NCBI GenBank assembly: GCA_947034885.2
Contig: OX344755.2
Span: 4,342,501 to 4,406,500, forward strand
DNA length: 64,000 nt
Reading direction: 5' to 3'
Source of the DNA: Thuidium tamariscinum
Taxonomy: Eukaryota; Streptophyta; Bryopsida; Hypnales; Thuidiaceae
This document shows positions 1 to 10,866 of the stretch, piece after piece. Numbering within the stretch: the first letter of the stretch is position 1; every line of letters starts with the position of its first letter. A program made the position numbers and the translations under genes. Below the pieces are notes generated by a model. It saw only the letters and a list, made by a program, of their open reading frames with translations. It was not told the DNA's origin and did not search any database.

Positions 1-736
1 TGCGATTGTTGGCATTCACTTCATCATGTTTGCAATGCTCTAACCTGGCCTTTGCTGCCGCCAAACTTGTTGTACCACGGATTGGGGATGCTTCAAGGTC
101 TACAATGATCTTGCAGAGGGCTGCTACCTGCTATCGCAAGGCCACGGGTCCCAACTTCTTGGGGTTACGTTCTCGTTTGCCTTCCCTCGTGCGGCGCCTT
201 TCCAGTGCTTCTTCAGCCCAATTCACATCAACATTGTGCACAAAAGTAGCATAGCACCTGCGCAAGAACCGCATGGAATAGTAAGAGTTGTCTGGACTCT
301 CCCCATACACTTTGTGCCAATGGTTGCCGAACTTTTCAGCTTCATCGCGGTCCAAACAATCTGCAATTTCGTAACGGGAGTTCTTCACAGGCCACTTCAC
401 CAAAATGTCACTCTCCTTCATCTGCACCTCCTTCAGCGAAATTCCTTTCCCACAAAGTCCTACCACATCGCAGAAGAATTCCTTGCTGTAGACAGCAGCA
501 CGACCACACAGAACAGGGGCCACTGCACACATTTTCTGCTGGAGTTCTTTGGAAATGCCGGTGAGATCAATGGCTTCCGTAAATTCTCCATGCACCTCCT
601 CGGCGGACTCGAGGGCGGGGCCGCTTTCAACATCATCGGTGGAGTTTGTGATTTTTCGACGCACTCTCTTCGTTAGCGACTGCTTCACAGTCGGTGGGCT
701 CCTCCCTTCACCGTCGCCCTCTTTCATCTTCGTCAT
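1..736 (-). pseudogene. Interrupted copy 1 of an unrecognised RING-linked gene family (runs off the window)
   Basis: I do not recognise the function. The likely start is the ATG at 736 (MTKMKEGDGEG). A Ser/Lys-rich N-terminus leads into the family's conserved region, with the blocks VAPVLCGR, KEFFCDVVGLCGKG, VYGESPDNSYYSMRFLRRC and VNWAEEALERR. It is recognisably the same protein as the copies at 8.3-9.4 kb and 10.9-12.3 kb. The conserved stretch PxALR-QQxxALC, open in the second copy, is cut here by an in-frame TAG at 131-133. After it the frame continues with recognisable family sequence (VAALCKII) to the window edge, so a stop inside a coding region fits better than an intron. The C-terminus, where the RING would lie, is outside the window. 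Reading it as host-lineage and not viral is an inference; I see no viral hallmark gene nearby. Confidence 0.6.
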
Positions 737-775
737 TGCGATCTCAGCCTTTCTAGAACAATACCACAAGCACAA

Positions 776-2544
776 GCACTACAGATGGATTTGAAGGAAA
801 CTCACTAACATTTACCACAAGCTTGAGGCAAATTCTTCTAATGCTATTTGCTGGAGCACGGCTTGTGTGACGCTGCTTATAGCACTGGCTGCTTCTTCAT
901 TGAGGAAGAAGCAGCCATTTACCACGACTGATTATGTTGAGTTGCTGACTGATAGACCAAGCTGTCAAATTTCGCACGGACTTCAATGAATTAGAGTGTG
1001 TTTTTGCATGTGATTGGAACGAGTGAGAGAACTGAGCATAATTAACTTGAACTAAACCGTCTAATCTCGTACAGATTTCAGTGCTCAGTAATCGAGATTT
1101 TTGTCAGTTCAGGGTCCTTACAAATCCGAGGACCTGATTGTGCTCAAGCAAAAACTTAATCTCCTTAACCCAACTTGTCAAATCTATTTAATAATCTAGC
1201 TAAGCTCAAGTTAATACCACATTTTTTTGGTAAGGTCACGGCTTTGTAAGGGGTTTTTGGGATGACGGTTTTTGTGCCATTATTTTCTATAGAACACCTA
1301 AAGTCCCAGAACAATTTATTCCCTCAAAAAGCACCCAAAGAAAAAAAAAACTCAATATCCACTGAAATTTTTTTTTTTTTTCTTTGAGAAAATCTAATTA
1401 GGCTTTGTTTTTCATTAATACTTCCTTCTTCAATTCTTAACCCATAAATGCCCACGGCACCAAATTTTGGTGCCAACAATACTTTGAAGTTGAATAAAAC
1501 CTTATCTTGATATTAATTTGAGTAGTTTACATTTTTTGAATATTCCCCATTTAAGAAGTCAAGATTTATCAATTGAAGATTTTGTACAATCATGGATGTC
1601 CACTGCAAATCTTGATTTCTTTGGTATTGTTTTTTTTTCCAAAATGAGCCTCAAAAACAATGTCGAACTTGGATAACAAATCGTATTGAAAACTCAATTA
1701 TAAAAATCTAATGAATTGGGTTTAGGGTTTAGGGTTTAGAGTTTAGGGTGATTGATTGATTGATTGATTTTTATCATGTCTAATGTGCCTCATAAAATCA
1801 TTACTATTTCTGATAAAATCAATGATTTAGAAAAATCCTTTCTTCCAAAGAAAAAACATAAATTCTTTTAATACATACAACAATCGTATTTACAACAATA
1901 TATTTTTCATATTCTTCAAGCATCCTAATGATATTTTATATTCTTGTATGAATTCAAGAGAGGTTTAGGCAAAAATAATGTATTGTGACAATCCTCAAGT
2001 AATGACCAAATAGTCCATGATGCATAAAATATTGAGAATTTATTTAATTCACCTATCAAAGGCTGTAATCTATTAAATACATAATATGTAAGTGAGTTCT
2101 TTTAATTAAAATTATACTATATGCTTTTTTAATCTTCAAAGATGAAAGTATAATTAAAAAAAATGGACTGTAAATCCTTTGTAGATACACCCTAGCTTGT
2201 TTTTGTCCATATTGTTTACATTTCAGGGATTTTTTTTCCTTACAAGGTCTAAATCAGATGCAAAATATTTTATATATACATATATATATATATATATATT
2301 TATTTTTATTTTTTTATTTTTATTTTTTATTTTTTATTTTTTATTTTTTATTTATTTTTTTTCATTTGAATAAATTTCTTCATTAGACATCTAAAGTTAG
2401 AGATAATTAAATAATATATTCTAATGGTCAATTGAAAACTTTCTATTAGACTCTTGAAACAAAATTCACTAAAATTGAAAGAAATGACAAACGAATATTG
2501 TTATATTCCCTTTATAATTAGACAAAAATTCCTTGAGAACATTT
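776..2544. other. AT-rich spacer with simple repeats, no gene seen
   Basis: No supportable coding region. It contains poly-A/T tracts, a short telomere-type array near 1.72 kb, a GATT tetranucleotide run at 1749-1770, and a TA run followed by a T5-6A run around 2270-2360. Confidence 0.6.
1718..1748 (+). repeat. Interstitial telomere-type repeat (TTTAGGG)n
   Basis: About four units of TTTAGGG, one degenerate (TTTAGAG), directly followed by a GATT microsatellite. TTTAGGG is the usual plant telomere unit, and short internal runs are common in plant genomes, so this supports a plant origin but does not imply a chromosome end. Confidence 0.8.
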
Positions 2545-2939
2545 CATTAGAGAAAATATGGGCTCTCCGGAGGGTCGCTAAGCGCTGCCGAAGAGACCCA
2601 TCGTAAAGATTTATTTTCATTTCGACAGTTTTTTTCCCCTATTGACGTTCGTGTCAGTTTTGGTGTTGTCAGAGCATTTAATCGTAAAGGAAATACAAAA
2701 AAAATTGAAGTTGCAGCTTCCAGCTTCCAGGTGGACTGCGAAAAAGGGAACCTGTATCTCTCCCTGACAGATCTAGAATTAAAAAAGAAAGATGCTTAAG
2801 ATATTCACATAAGCTGAAAGGCATTTCTGTCAGTAATTTCGTCCTTTCAGTAGCTTAGTAGAGGTGCAGTACAGGTGCAGTACTAGACTGGTTTGTCAAA
2901 GTCTGACGGCCCTCCACAGAGTCCATATTTTCTCTAATG
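2545..2939. mobile_element. MITE-like element with CATTAGAG inverted ends
   Basis: The left end CATTAGAGAAAATATGG followed by (G/A)CTCT..GGAGGG is mirrored at the right end, about 33 bp with four mismatches. The 395-bp interior has no ORF. It includes a duplicated GCAGTAC motif near 2868-2885. No clear target-site duplication is visible, so the superfamily is open. Two other elements in the window (50.74 kb and 62.45 kb) begin with the same CATNAGAG motif. Confidence 0.65.
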
Positions 2940-5300
2940 CACACTATTCCTTATTCTACTTTAGATAAAACGTCAATTTTGTTAAATTGACAATATTCCA
3001 TCACTAAATTTGCAGTTTTTAGAACACCTATTTTGAAATACAAATGCACACTCATACTAGATGTTAGAATACCTGTTCTAAAGTACAAATCTATACATTA
3101 AAAATTCATAAAAAATTCACTTAAAGAACCTCTAGATTTGGTAGATATTGCTTTCATGATTAAAATAGAACAATCAACACTAAAAAATGCATTTTTAATG
3201 TGCGAAAGTATAAACAAGAAATACTTGATATGTATATAAATAGTAAATTAATAATAATAATGAAAAAATTACAATCCATATAGTTGCGGAAGTTGAATTA
3301 TTTTTAAAAACCCTAAATTTAAAAGATGTGATATTACATAATCTTATAGGTTGCAACACTACTCTCTTATTAAATTAAGACGCAAGATTGACTAGATAAA
3401 ATTTTATACAAACTACATCGTTTCCCCTTCAACTAAATGGTTTAATAATTTCATGATTGATGATGCCAAAATTAATTTGAGTACATCAAAATACCAACTT
3501 TAGCTAAGAATTAGAATGGGAATCCATGAATCACAAACTAGATAGTAAGTCCTGTAGATGAATCACAAGTGCTATATTTGACTCAAGATAAAGCCTTGGT
3601 TAAAATTTCAACCTACATTTTTTTTATAGGAGTGAACATAGGTTTAGTTTAATTTCTTCATTTTGAATTCTTTCTACATATAAGAACTTTTATCATAATT
3701 CAATGCATTTGGAGCAATCATAGAATCTTGAGTTTCTAGTAAAGTTGGTTGTAGGATTAGTTATCAGGAGATAAAGTTGTAGCACTTGAAACTTGATAGC
3801 CAATTTTAGCAAGTAAATATTGAATCCAAATTAGTTTTTAATTTGTTGTTGCAATTGCAATGTATTCACCTTCAATGGACAACAATGCTACAATGAATTT
3901 TTTCTTTGCATGCCATGAGATGGGACGTTGCCTAGGCTAAAATAGTATCCAGAAGTCAATCTAGAGGAGTCAATAACATGGCCATATACAAAATCTTTTA
4001 CTCAAAATTGACACATATTCAATTGATTTTTTTAATGACTAACCAATACTTAAATATGAATACTTAAAGAGATTCTTTGCAATGATAGACAATACATATT
4101 TTCTTGTGCAAATTACATTATATTGAAACTTACATATAATTTGTAAAGCTAACTGATTGAGCTCCACCTATGCTTTACAATGACATATGATAACATACAA
4201 TAACATACAATAATATAGAGCTATGGTAAGGGGACACATAAATAGATACTTGTACTTTAGTTGGATTTCTAATTTTGTTGAGGTTGAATTCACTCCTTTC
4301 TTTTCTTTTCTTTTTTAATATAACTTCAGATCCTACTTCTATTTACTTTATGTACTCTATATTCAACGTATTTTTTACAAGGTTAAGATTGATATACTAA
4401 AGCTTTAATTTGACAATTTTGACTAGTGGAAAAAAAAAAAAAAACACTCTCCGCACGGGAGTGACTAGTAGAAAAAAAAGGGAGTTCTTGGCTACTTGAC
4501 TCTAGTGGAAAAGTAAGGGAATGTTTAATTCTCTGAGTAGTGAATATTGGAAAAAAAATTGAGGGCGAAAAAAATAGTGGTTATAAAAGTGATAACGTTT
4601 TAGTATTTAATATATTCATGGCAATTAGGAATTACAATTAATGTGTGTCCACTTTTCAATGAGAGAGATTAGAAAATTACATAATGATAGATCTAGAGTG
4701 CCAAATACTCTAGAGTGCCAAATAAAAGTTAATCAAAGAATCATGAACCCCCCCTCCATTAAAAACACAATGCGTTTGTTTCTCTATGGAAATACTCGAT
4801 ATGGTGTATGTTGATTAGATTGTAAAGCCTGAGTTTTGTTGTTTGCACTCTCTTAGAAAAAGTGAGGAAAGGCAAATACAGAGATTCTAGAATGTGAAAT
4901 GTTCAAATTGTTGGATTTTGGGCCAAGTGCAAACTGCTCCTGGATCGGCAGCTACAGCATAAATCCCAAAGTGAGTGAGTGTGTGCTTTAGCAATGTTCA
5001 TCTCGGCCCCTCCAGCATTGCATCGCTTTGGCAGACCTTCACATACCTTAACAGCACAGAAGCTCTCTTTATATTCACCCACAAACAATATTGTATGTAT
5101 TGTACGCTTTGCAAATCATGTTATGACCACCCAGAGAATGACATGTAAAGTACGTTGTCCAAATTGGTAGGAGACTGAGAACCAGCAAGCATTGCTGGCG
5201 GGTTTGCCACGCGCGCCTGGCATGGGAATGACATCGCAGTCAACAACTCGCGTCATCTGTAGTTTCATATGTTGCAATGAGTTAATGCTTTAGCGGCAGT
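2940..5300. other. AT-rich spacer, no gene seen
   Basis: Mostly AT-rich with no ORF that looks coding. Small features: a 15-bp duplication containing TCTAGAGTGCCAAATA near 4690-4725, a hairpin CACTCTCCGCACGGGAGTG near 4446, and repeated (C/G)TAGTGGAAAA motifs at 4425-4520. Confidence 0.5.
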
Positions 5301-5326
5301 GTCTGTTCTTGGACCTTAAGCGTGTC

Positions 5327-6673
5327 ATGATGTTGCAACCTCGTGCACCAAAGCCTGAAGTGTCGAGCGTTGTAGTTTACAATAATCAAGACGTGAGAGG
5401 AAATTGGATTCCCATGCGGCTTGAGTTTGATTCATGGGTTACCTTGCAGCCTGGAAGGCGCGGGGCTTGGGCTAGAGATGCTCGAAATCACGGTGAGGAC
5501 TCTAATGCCGGAGCATGGAAGGCACAAATCAAAGGATTTAGATGGAGTGTAGAAGCTGCGGGGAGCCGCCGAGCACCGAAGTTGGAGGCAATTCTAGTCC
5601 GTCATGCCTATCTGCGCCGTTAGCTACACTTGGATCCCGTAGCTGAAAATGAACCACGGAAGGCCAACTATTTGTATTCGTCGTTCTGGGAGGACTGGGT
5701 GCACCCAACATCCGTGTTGGATATCATTTTGGTGCTGCATCACACCCTTGGAGAGGCTACGAGAAACGGTCGGTCCTACCGTGAACTGCTGAACAACGGA
5801 ACTTTCTATTTAAGAGCCGTTTACGTACCTTCATCTGGTGTAGAGCTGTTCGGACACTTGGAGCCAATTCCTATCCCAGAATTGACTAGCCCCGAGTGGC
5901 CGCTTCCAAATATGCATAGTAGCGAAGCGTTTAGAACCAAGGTAGCTCAGGACTTTGCGGCCACAATGAAACCATCCACGGGTAGTAAAGTTGCACACAT
6001 CCAGTGGTTCTTACCAATGCACGTGATGGTCGTTTTTTTTGCTGTTGCAGCTGCTACCGCAAGACGCACTACAACAATGTAAGTGTTTGAGAATGTCACA
6101 GCCGAACTTTTGAGTAGCCTTATGGATCCGGGCTGGAATGTGAAGTATTCCGTGGGCCAAGACATCATGAAGTGCGTTGTGACCGAAGCAACCATCAAGT
6201 TTCGATACCATCTTGTGCGCCAGGTGCTCTATGCTAATTTTCAGTATGTAAGGTGGAGAACTGGTCCAAACCAGACATGGCTGCCAGTGGATCAAGAGAC
6301 GGTAAATGATATGGTTGTTATGGTTGTCCGTTTTGGAGATGAGATATTGCCCTCATTTGAGGTTGGCAAGGAGTGGCCTGTGGCACACATCCATGAAGAA
6401 ATTGCCATCATCATGTCGAAGGATCTCATTCCAGATGAATATGACTTGGTGGTTGAACGCCCTGGTTTGCCAAGTTTTAAGGTACGTTTGGTAGCCATTT
6501 ATACAAGAAGGCCTGCTTGAGCAGCCTGTGCACACTTGCTCTGAATTATTTGTATAAGTAAGTATTGATTCAATTCACTGTGTTTTTGGCAGGTGAATGG
6601 AAGGAGTGAGAAAACTACAGAAATACAGCAAGTGCTCCCTGCAGGTGGACATTTTAGGATGGTCGCATGTTAG
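5327..6673 (+). CDS. Unrecognised four-exon gene, about 346 aa, three very short introns
   Basis: Function not recognised. The genomic frame from 5327 meets an in-frame TAG at 5621 and TAA at 6080, yet both fall inside plausible GT-AG introns. Proposed exons are 5327-5548, 5624-5981, 6102-6481 and 6593-6673; introns are 75, 120 and 111 nt. All phases agree (0, 1, 0), and the last acceptor (TTTTTGGCAG) adds 26 residues ending at TAG 6671. The weakest junction is the first donor (AGT|GTAGAA). The last ~80 residues (from VRFGDEILPSFEVGKEWP through IPDEYDLVVERPG to GGHFRMV) have the alternating hydrophobic pattern of a small ubiquitin-like or PB1-like fold, which is only a guess. No signal peptide or membrane segment is visible. 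It lies between two copies of the RING-linked family and has the same GC-rich character. Confidence 0.55.
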
Positions 6674-7584
6674 CAAGCTCTGTGTTTTTGGCAGGAGTTC
6701 TTTACCAAATGTAGGCCTTACTTAGACTCGCAGCAGTGCAGCAGCAGACTAGAGTGTAGACGAGATCCGATCTTGCATTGAACTATAGCCACATCGTACA
6801 ATTTTGAGTTTGAACATTGGACATTTGTCCGATATTTCTATTAAAGCTGTCCTACTTTTGAACAAATTGAATAATGTGTTGTTTGTAGGTGCTTGTTATT
6901 TTTTCGGACTTGTATGCACAAATATTGAAGTACATATGAATTGTAAGCATCGGTATCTGTGAATTATAGATTGAAAGCAAAAGCGACTGATCGAAGGTCC
7001 AGAAACATGACTTGCAAGCAATATGTCCTTGCTGTAGCTAAATCCTGATAGAAGGGTTGGCAACATGAAGGTTTAAGGTTAATAGTCTTGTGCGTCAGCA
7101 AGAACGGTATGTATATTCTCGGTTCTGTTTGAGTGCCTTATTCCAGGTTTGATCAAGTCTTTTCAACTTTCTTCTTGATGTAATGTACATGAATGTTGTC
7201 AAAGCTGAGTGAATTTAGGTGCACTGCAAGGTGCTGCCGCATGCCTTTTGTAAACAATCAAAGCCTTGGTAGGTTGGAATACTGAGCCCTATGCCTTCTT
7301 GTATCCCAGAACATATCCAAACGGACTTGTACAACCATATGCAAATTTAAACAGTGAACTGGTCAAGGTAGTAATTTACAAAATACCATACGTAGTACTT
7401 TGCAAAATTGTAATTTATAAGATTTTGTACTTTAAAAACAAAATGCCATAGCAATCTCAAACATATATTGTCATATGAGCACAATGTTGTTCAAAAGATT
7501 CAAAATAGATACCACAGTTACAAACCGTCTGTGTATATAGACATTCGGAAGATTTACTAAGCTGATAAGTACTACATATAGAAC
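6674..7584. other. Intergenic, no gene seen
   Basis: Presumed 3' flank of the gene ending at 6673 and 3' flank of the minus-strand ORF ending at 7585. No repeat or RNA gene recognised. Confidence 0.4.
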
Positions 7585-8211
7585 CTAATACAGACTGACT
7601 TTGGAGGAATTGAGTTCACGAGCAAATTCCAAGATCTCAATTTGCATCTCACGGATGTTCGCACTGAGTTTGTCCAAAGTATCTAGCATCGATGTTGAAG
7701 TAGGGATAGCGGAGCTTGATTCCCTTAAGGTAACACCTACATTTGGGGGTGGGGATAGAGGCTGCTGGCCTTCTCCACTTGACACTTGTGGTGGACAAGG
7801 ATTTACATTTGTGGGTGGGAGTGGATCAGCAGCTGCATTTTGTTGGACAAATTGAGGCAGTGCTTCAGCTGTACTTATCCCTTGCATTACATTGCAGCAA
7901 CATATGTTGTCAAGACACATGTACCTCTGAAGGGGTGAAGTAGCTCTATCAACTTGGGACGGAGGTGACCCTTGTTCAACAACAGCCACAGTCGGCACGG
8001 TTGGTGTTTGAGCTTCTTGTCCTCCGTGCTCCAACTGTGGTAGGTTCTGGGAGGGTGGACGTTGTGCTTCCGCCGACACTGGCGTGAAATCTTCATGAAT
8101 GCCTCCCGATGTGCAGGACTGATGCAGCACTCCCGCATCGTCTGAGAATGTCACTGGTTGCTCTTCAGCAACACCAATAATCATCCAATGAGAAGAAAAG
8201 AAGCCAAACAT
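7585..8211 (-). CDS. Unrecognised 208-aa ORF downstream of the copy-2 RING reading frame
   Basis: ATG-initiated ORF on the same strand and in the same frame as the RING reading frame ending at 8275, but separated from it by 63 nt with stops. The middle is rich in Pro, Gln, Ser and Thr (about residues 50-170). The last ~40 residues (MLDTLDKLSANIREMQIEI) suggest a short amphipathic or coiled-coil helix. The gap contains an intron-like GTAATT...TTACCAG, but joining there does not keep the frame. It may be a real small gene, a former C-terminal exon of the RING protein, or non-coding. No family recognised. Confidence 0.35.
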   Translation of the reverse strand: MFGFFSSHWMIIGVAEEQPVTFSDDAGVLHQSCTSGGIHEDFTPVSAEAQRPPSQNLPQLEHGGQEAQTPTVPTVAVVEQGSPPSQVDRATSPLQRYMCLDNICCCNVMQGISTAEALPQFVQQNAAADPLPPTNVNPCPPQVSSGEGQQPLSPPPNVGVTLRESSSAIPTSTSMLDTLDKLSANIREMQIEILEFARELNSSKVSLY

Positions 8212-8274
8212 CTAACTGGTAATTGTAAAAGGTAAAATGACATAATGGCAAGGAATGTAGAGTTACAAATTACC

Positions 8275-9373
8275 TTATCCAGAGGTAGTTCCGATGCCAG
8301 GAAGCACCAATGCTGAGAGCTCCAGATTTATGCTACTAACTTGTTTCTCCATCTCTTCTATTAATGGACCACCAAATTGTGCCACCCATGCTCCATGGAA
8401 TTTCACTCTACAACGGGGGCATGTCACAGGTGCAGTTTGGAACAAAATAGCGATGCAATGTGGGTGAAACAGACACCCACATGAAGCGATGATATAGGCG
8501 GCTGCAACAAATCCCAAATGTGGACAACAGGGGCAGTAGGGGGCAACGTGCGTGCTGTTTATGGGTGGCACGTTGAAGCCCACAGGGTACCTCAATATGG
8601 ACTGTGGACGCAATACCAAACTGCCCTCGCGGATCTGGTTTACATTTGAGGTCGATGCTTCCGCCTGAAGTCTGTGACTCGCCTCTGGCAAGTCAGCCTT
8701 TGCATTGTAGGTGGCAATTAAGCGACAGAGAGCTACCAGTTGCTGTCGCAGGGCTATCGGTTCCAACTTGTTGGGGTTCCTGATCCCGCGTTTCACCCTC
8801 TGCTTGCGGCACAACAATGCTTCAGCAACCCAATCAACTTGACAGCCGTGAAGGAAAGTTGCAAAACAACCACGTAGGAATCTCAGAGAGAAATATAGAT
8901 TGTCAGGTCGCGTGCCATACACGCGCAGGCGGTGCTACGCGAATTTCTCTGCCAACACAGGATCCCTACATTTCGCCATTTCAAATCGATTGTTCTGTTT
9001 ACCTGGCTTCCAGAATGCCATAATTTTCGGCATCGGTAACTATCGTTTGGCTGAGCACTTCGTTCAGTGTCACTCCTTCTCTACAAAGTCCAGCTACTTT
9101 GACAAAGAATTCCTTAGTGTAGGCTCCCAATCTGCCACCCAGTACAGGTGCTGCCGCATACATTTGTTCTTTGAGGTCTTCCGGAATTCCCTCAAGCACC
9201 ATCGGCTCTGTGAATTCAACATCCATTTCAGAAGTCTGAACATTCGGCGCTTCTGACCTGTCAATGTCGGAGTATGCTTCAGAAATGTCCTCACTGTTGC
9301 ACTCTTGGGTGGAACGTCTGAGCTTTCTCTTGTAAGCGCTACACTATCTCTTTCTTTTCTGTTCCGCAGCCAT
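8275..9373 (-). pseudogene. Copy 2 of the RING-linked family, interrupted
   Basis: Likely start is ATG at 9373 (MAAEQKRKR). The conserved blocks appear in order: VEFTEPMVLEGIPEDLKEQM, APVLGGRLGAYTKEFF, VAGLCREG, then VYGTRPDNLYFSLRFLRGC, WVAEALLCRK and PIALRQQLVALCRLI. The C-terminus is a RING finger: a Cys cluster in YCPCC, then SCGCLFHPHC and CPRC, with Cys replacing the usual His at the fourth metal ligand. Three breaks are visible: in-frame TAG at 9344-9346, a shift by one base near 9005 (the protein continues as WKPGKQNNRFEMAKC in the next frame), and in-frame TAG at 8935-8937. The sequence across each break still aligns with the other copies, so introns are unlikely for the last two. 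E3 ubiquitin ligase ancestry is inferred only from the RING. The C-terminal 215 codons are open. Confidence 0.6.
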
Positions 9374-10866
9374 TGATGTTGTATTGCAGAAAAGCAGGAA
9401 ATGACTATGTGTATGTGTGTGATCCTACAATCTTTGAGAGAGTAACCCCAGCAAGAAAAAGAGTGGAACCAGCAAGCAAGAGAGTGAAAGCAGAGAGCGA
9501 CCAATTGTAACCATGAAGTGCAAGAGTATAGGCCTGGTGTGGCACACAATTCTGCTGGAACATGGCAATTGTACTCCATATGTCGGCCAGCCAAAGCAGC
9601 CTAAATTGATGAAGCAGACGGACCCTGCGCGTCCAATCGAGGTGTGCAACCATTACTCCATATGGAGTCAAGTGTCAAAAAAATAATAATAATAAATCAT
9701 TAAAAAAGATTAAATTAAATTAGAGTGATTCTTTCATGTTAAGCAAGATCATTATTTTGAAATAGTAGTTTTAAAAAAAATTGAAATTAAAAAATTAATG
9801 AGAACTAATTTTCTTTACCAAGAAATTTGTGTACAAAAAAAATTCTATAGGAAACTGAATTGAATCATTAATAGCCTAAACATGAAATTGGAATTCACTA
9901 ATCCCAATCAGCACTTTAATTAACCTGACGAAGTAATTTTTCTTTTCTCAACAGCATAGCAATTGAGCTTCATTGACATGAATATTATATGAAACACTAA
10001 AAAATTTCAGCAATGGTGAGAGGCCACACTCCTCATTCTACACATTCTGGACAGTTCTACCTAAGGATGCCACAATCTTCATGCTGCAGCTTGAGGGCAA
10101 TGATATAATGGGTAACTTCAGGGTGGAGTGTCAAATGTTTTCATTTGGATATGATAGGCCACAAATTAATGAGAGTTACAGGGGGAGATGACTGATTGGA
10201 CATCTTGAGGCCAAGTGGCTAGAAATTAACACGTAATCTTCATGATTGTGATCATTTTTTTTTTCACCCTTAATGAGACCGTTAATGTCACATTGCCGCC
10301 TCAATGCACGATTTGGGTTTGTATTTCCTGCTTCCTGGTAGCTCCTGCTTGTTGTAAGCTGCAGCACGTACTTGATGTTCTTTTTGTGTTGCTGCATTGA
10401 GCGCGTTGGGGTAGAGAGAGTTGTCACCTTGAGAGGGAAGATGCATGTTTGAGCAGCAAATTTGCAGATGTCGTCCTTGCCGTTTACACCGCAGCACACT
10501 TGTTCGTCGCCAATCTCTGCTCGCTGGCAACTCCTGCTTCTTGTAAGGTGCAGCACGCACTTGCTGGTTTTTTTTGTTTCTGAATTGTGCGTGTTGGGTA
10601 CAAAGAGTCACTAGTTTGAGAGGGAAGACGCAAATTAGAAACCACATTTTTTTGACAAGGTAGGAGCGGACTTGGTCGTCACAAATCTCCCGCCGCCTTG
10701 CTTCTGTCTCTACCGATTACAGGAACTTCTATCAACATTGTAATTGAAAACTTAGAATACCACATTGAAATTTCTCTTGCTATCAAAATAGATACTTGCC
10801 AAATTGTTCAATCTTCTGTGCTTGCAGTTTAATCGATTGCTGATTTTTGATTGATTAGTGGACAGC
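9374..10866. other. Spacer upstream of copies 2 and 3, with a 189-bp tandem duplication
   Basis: Divergent intergenic region between copy 2 (-) and copy 3 (+), so it may hold both promoters. It contains a 14-bp perfect palindrome at 9655-9668, an AT-rich middle, and two diverged tandem copies (period about 189 bp) starting near 10340 and 10529. No gene seen. Confidence 0.5.
10338..10660. repeat. Two-copy tandem repeat, period about 189 bp
   Basis: Shared blocks are CTCCTGCTT(G/C)TTGTAAG, TGCAGCACG(T/C)ACTTG and TTGAGAGGGAAGA(T/C)GCA, recurring 189 bp apart. A weaker third start (TCGTCACAAATCTC) follows near 10680. It sits roughly 200-500 bp upstream of the copy-3 start codon, where it could affect the promoter. 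Confidence 0.6.

Noticed and set aside
5621-6082. In-frame TAG and TAA taken as evidence of decay or stop read-through in the 5.3-kb gene
   Set aside because: Both stops fall inside plausible phase-consistent GT-AG introns, so the simpler reading is a spliced gene.
8212-8274. Intron joining the copy-2 RING frame to the 208-codon ORF
   Set aside because: GT-AG candidates exist, but a stop precedes the donor and the joined frame is wrong.
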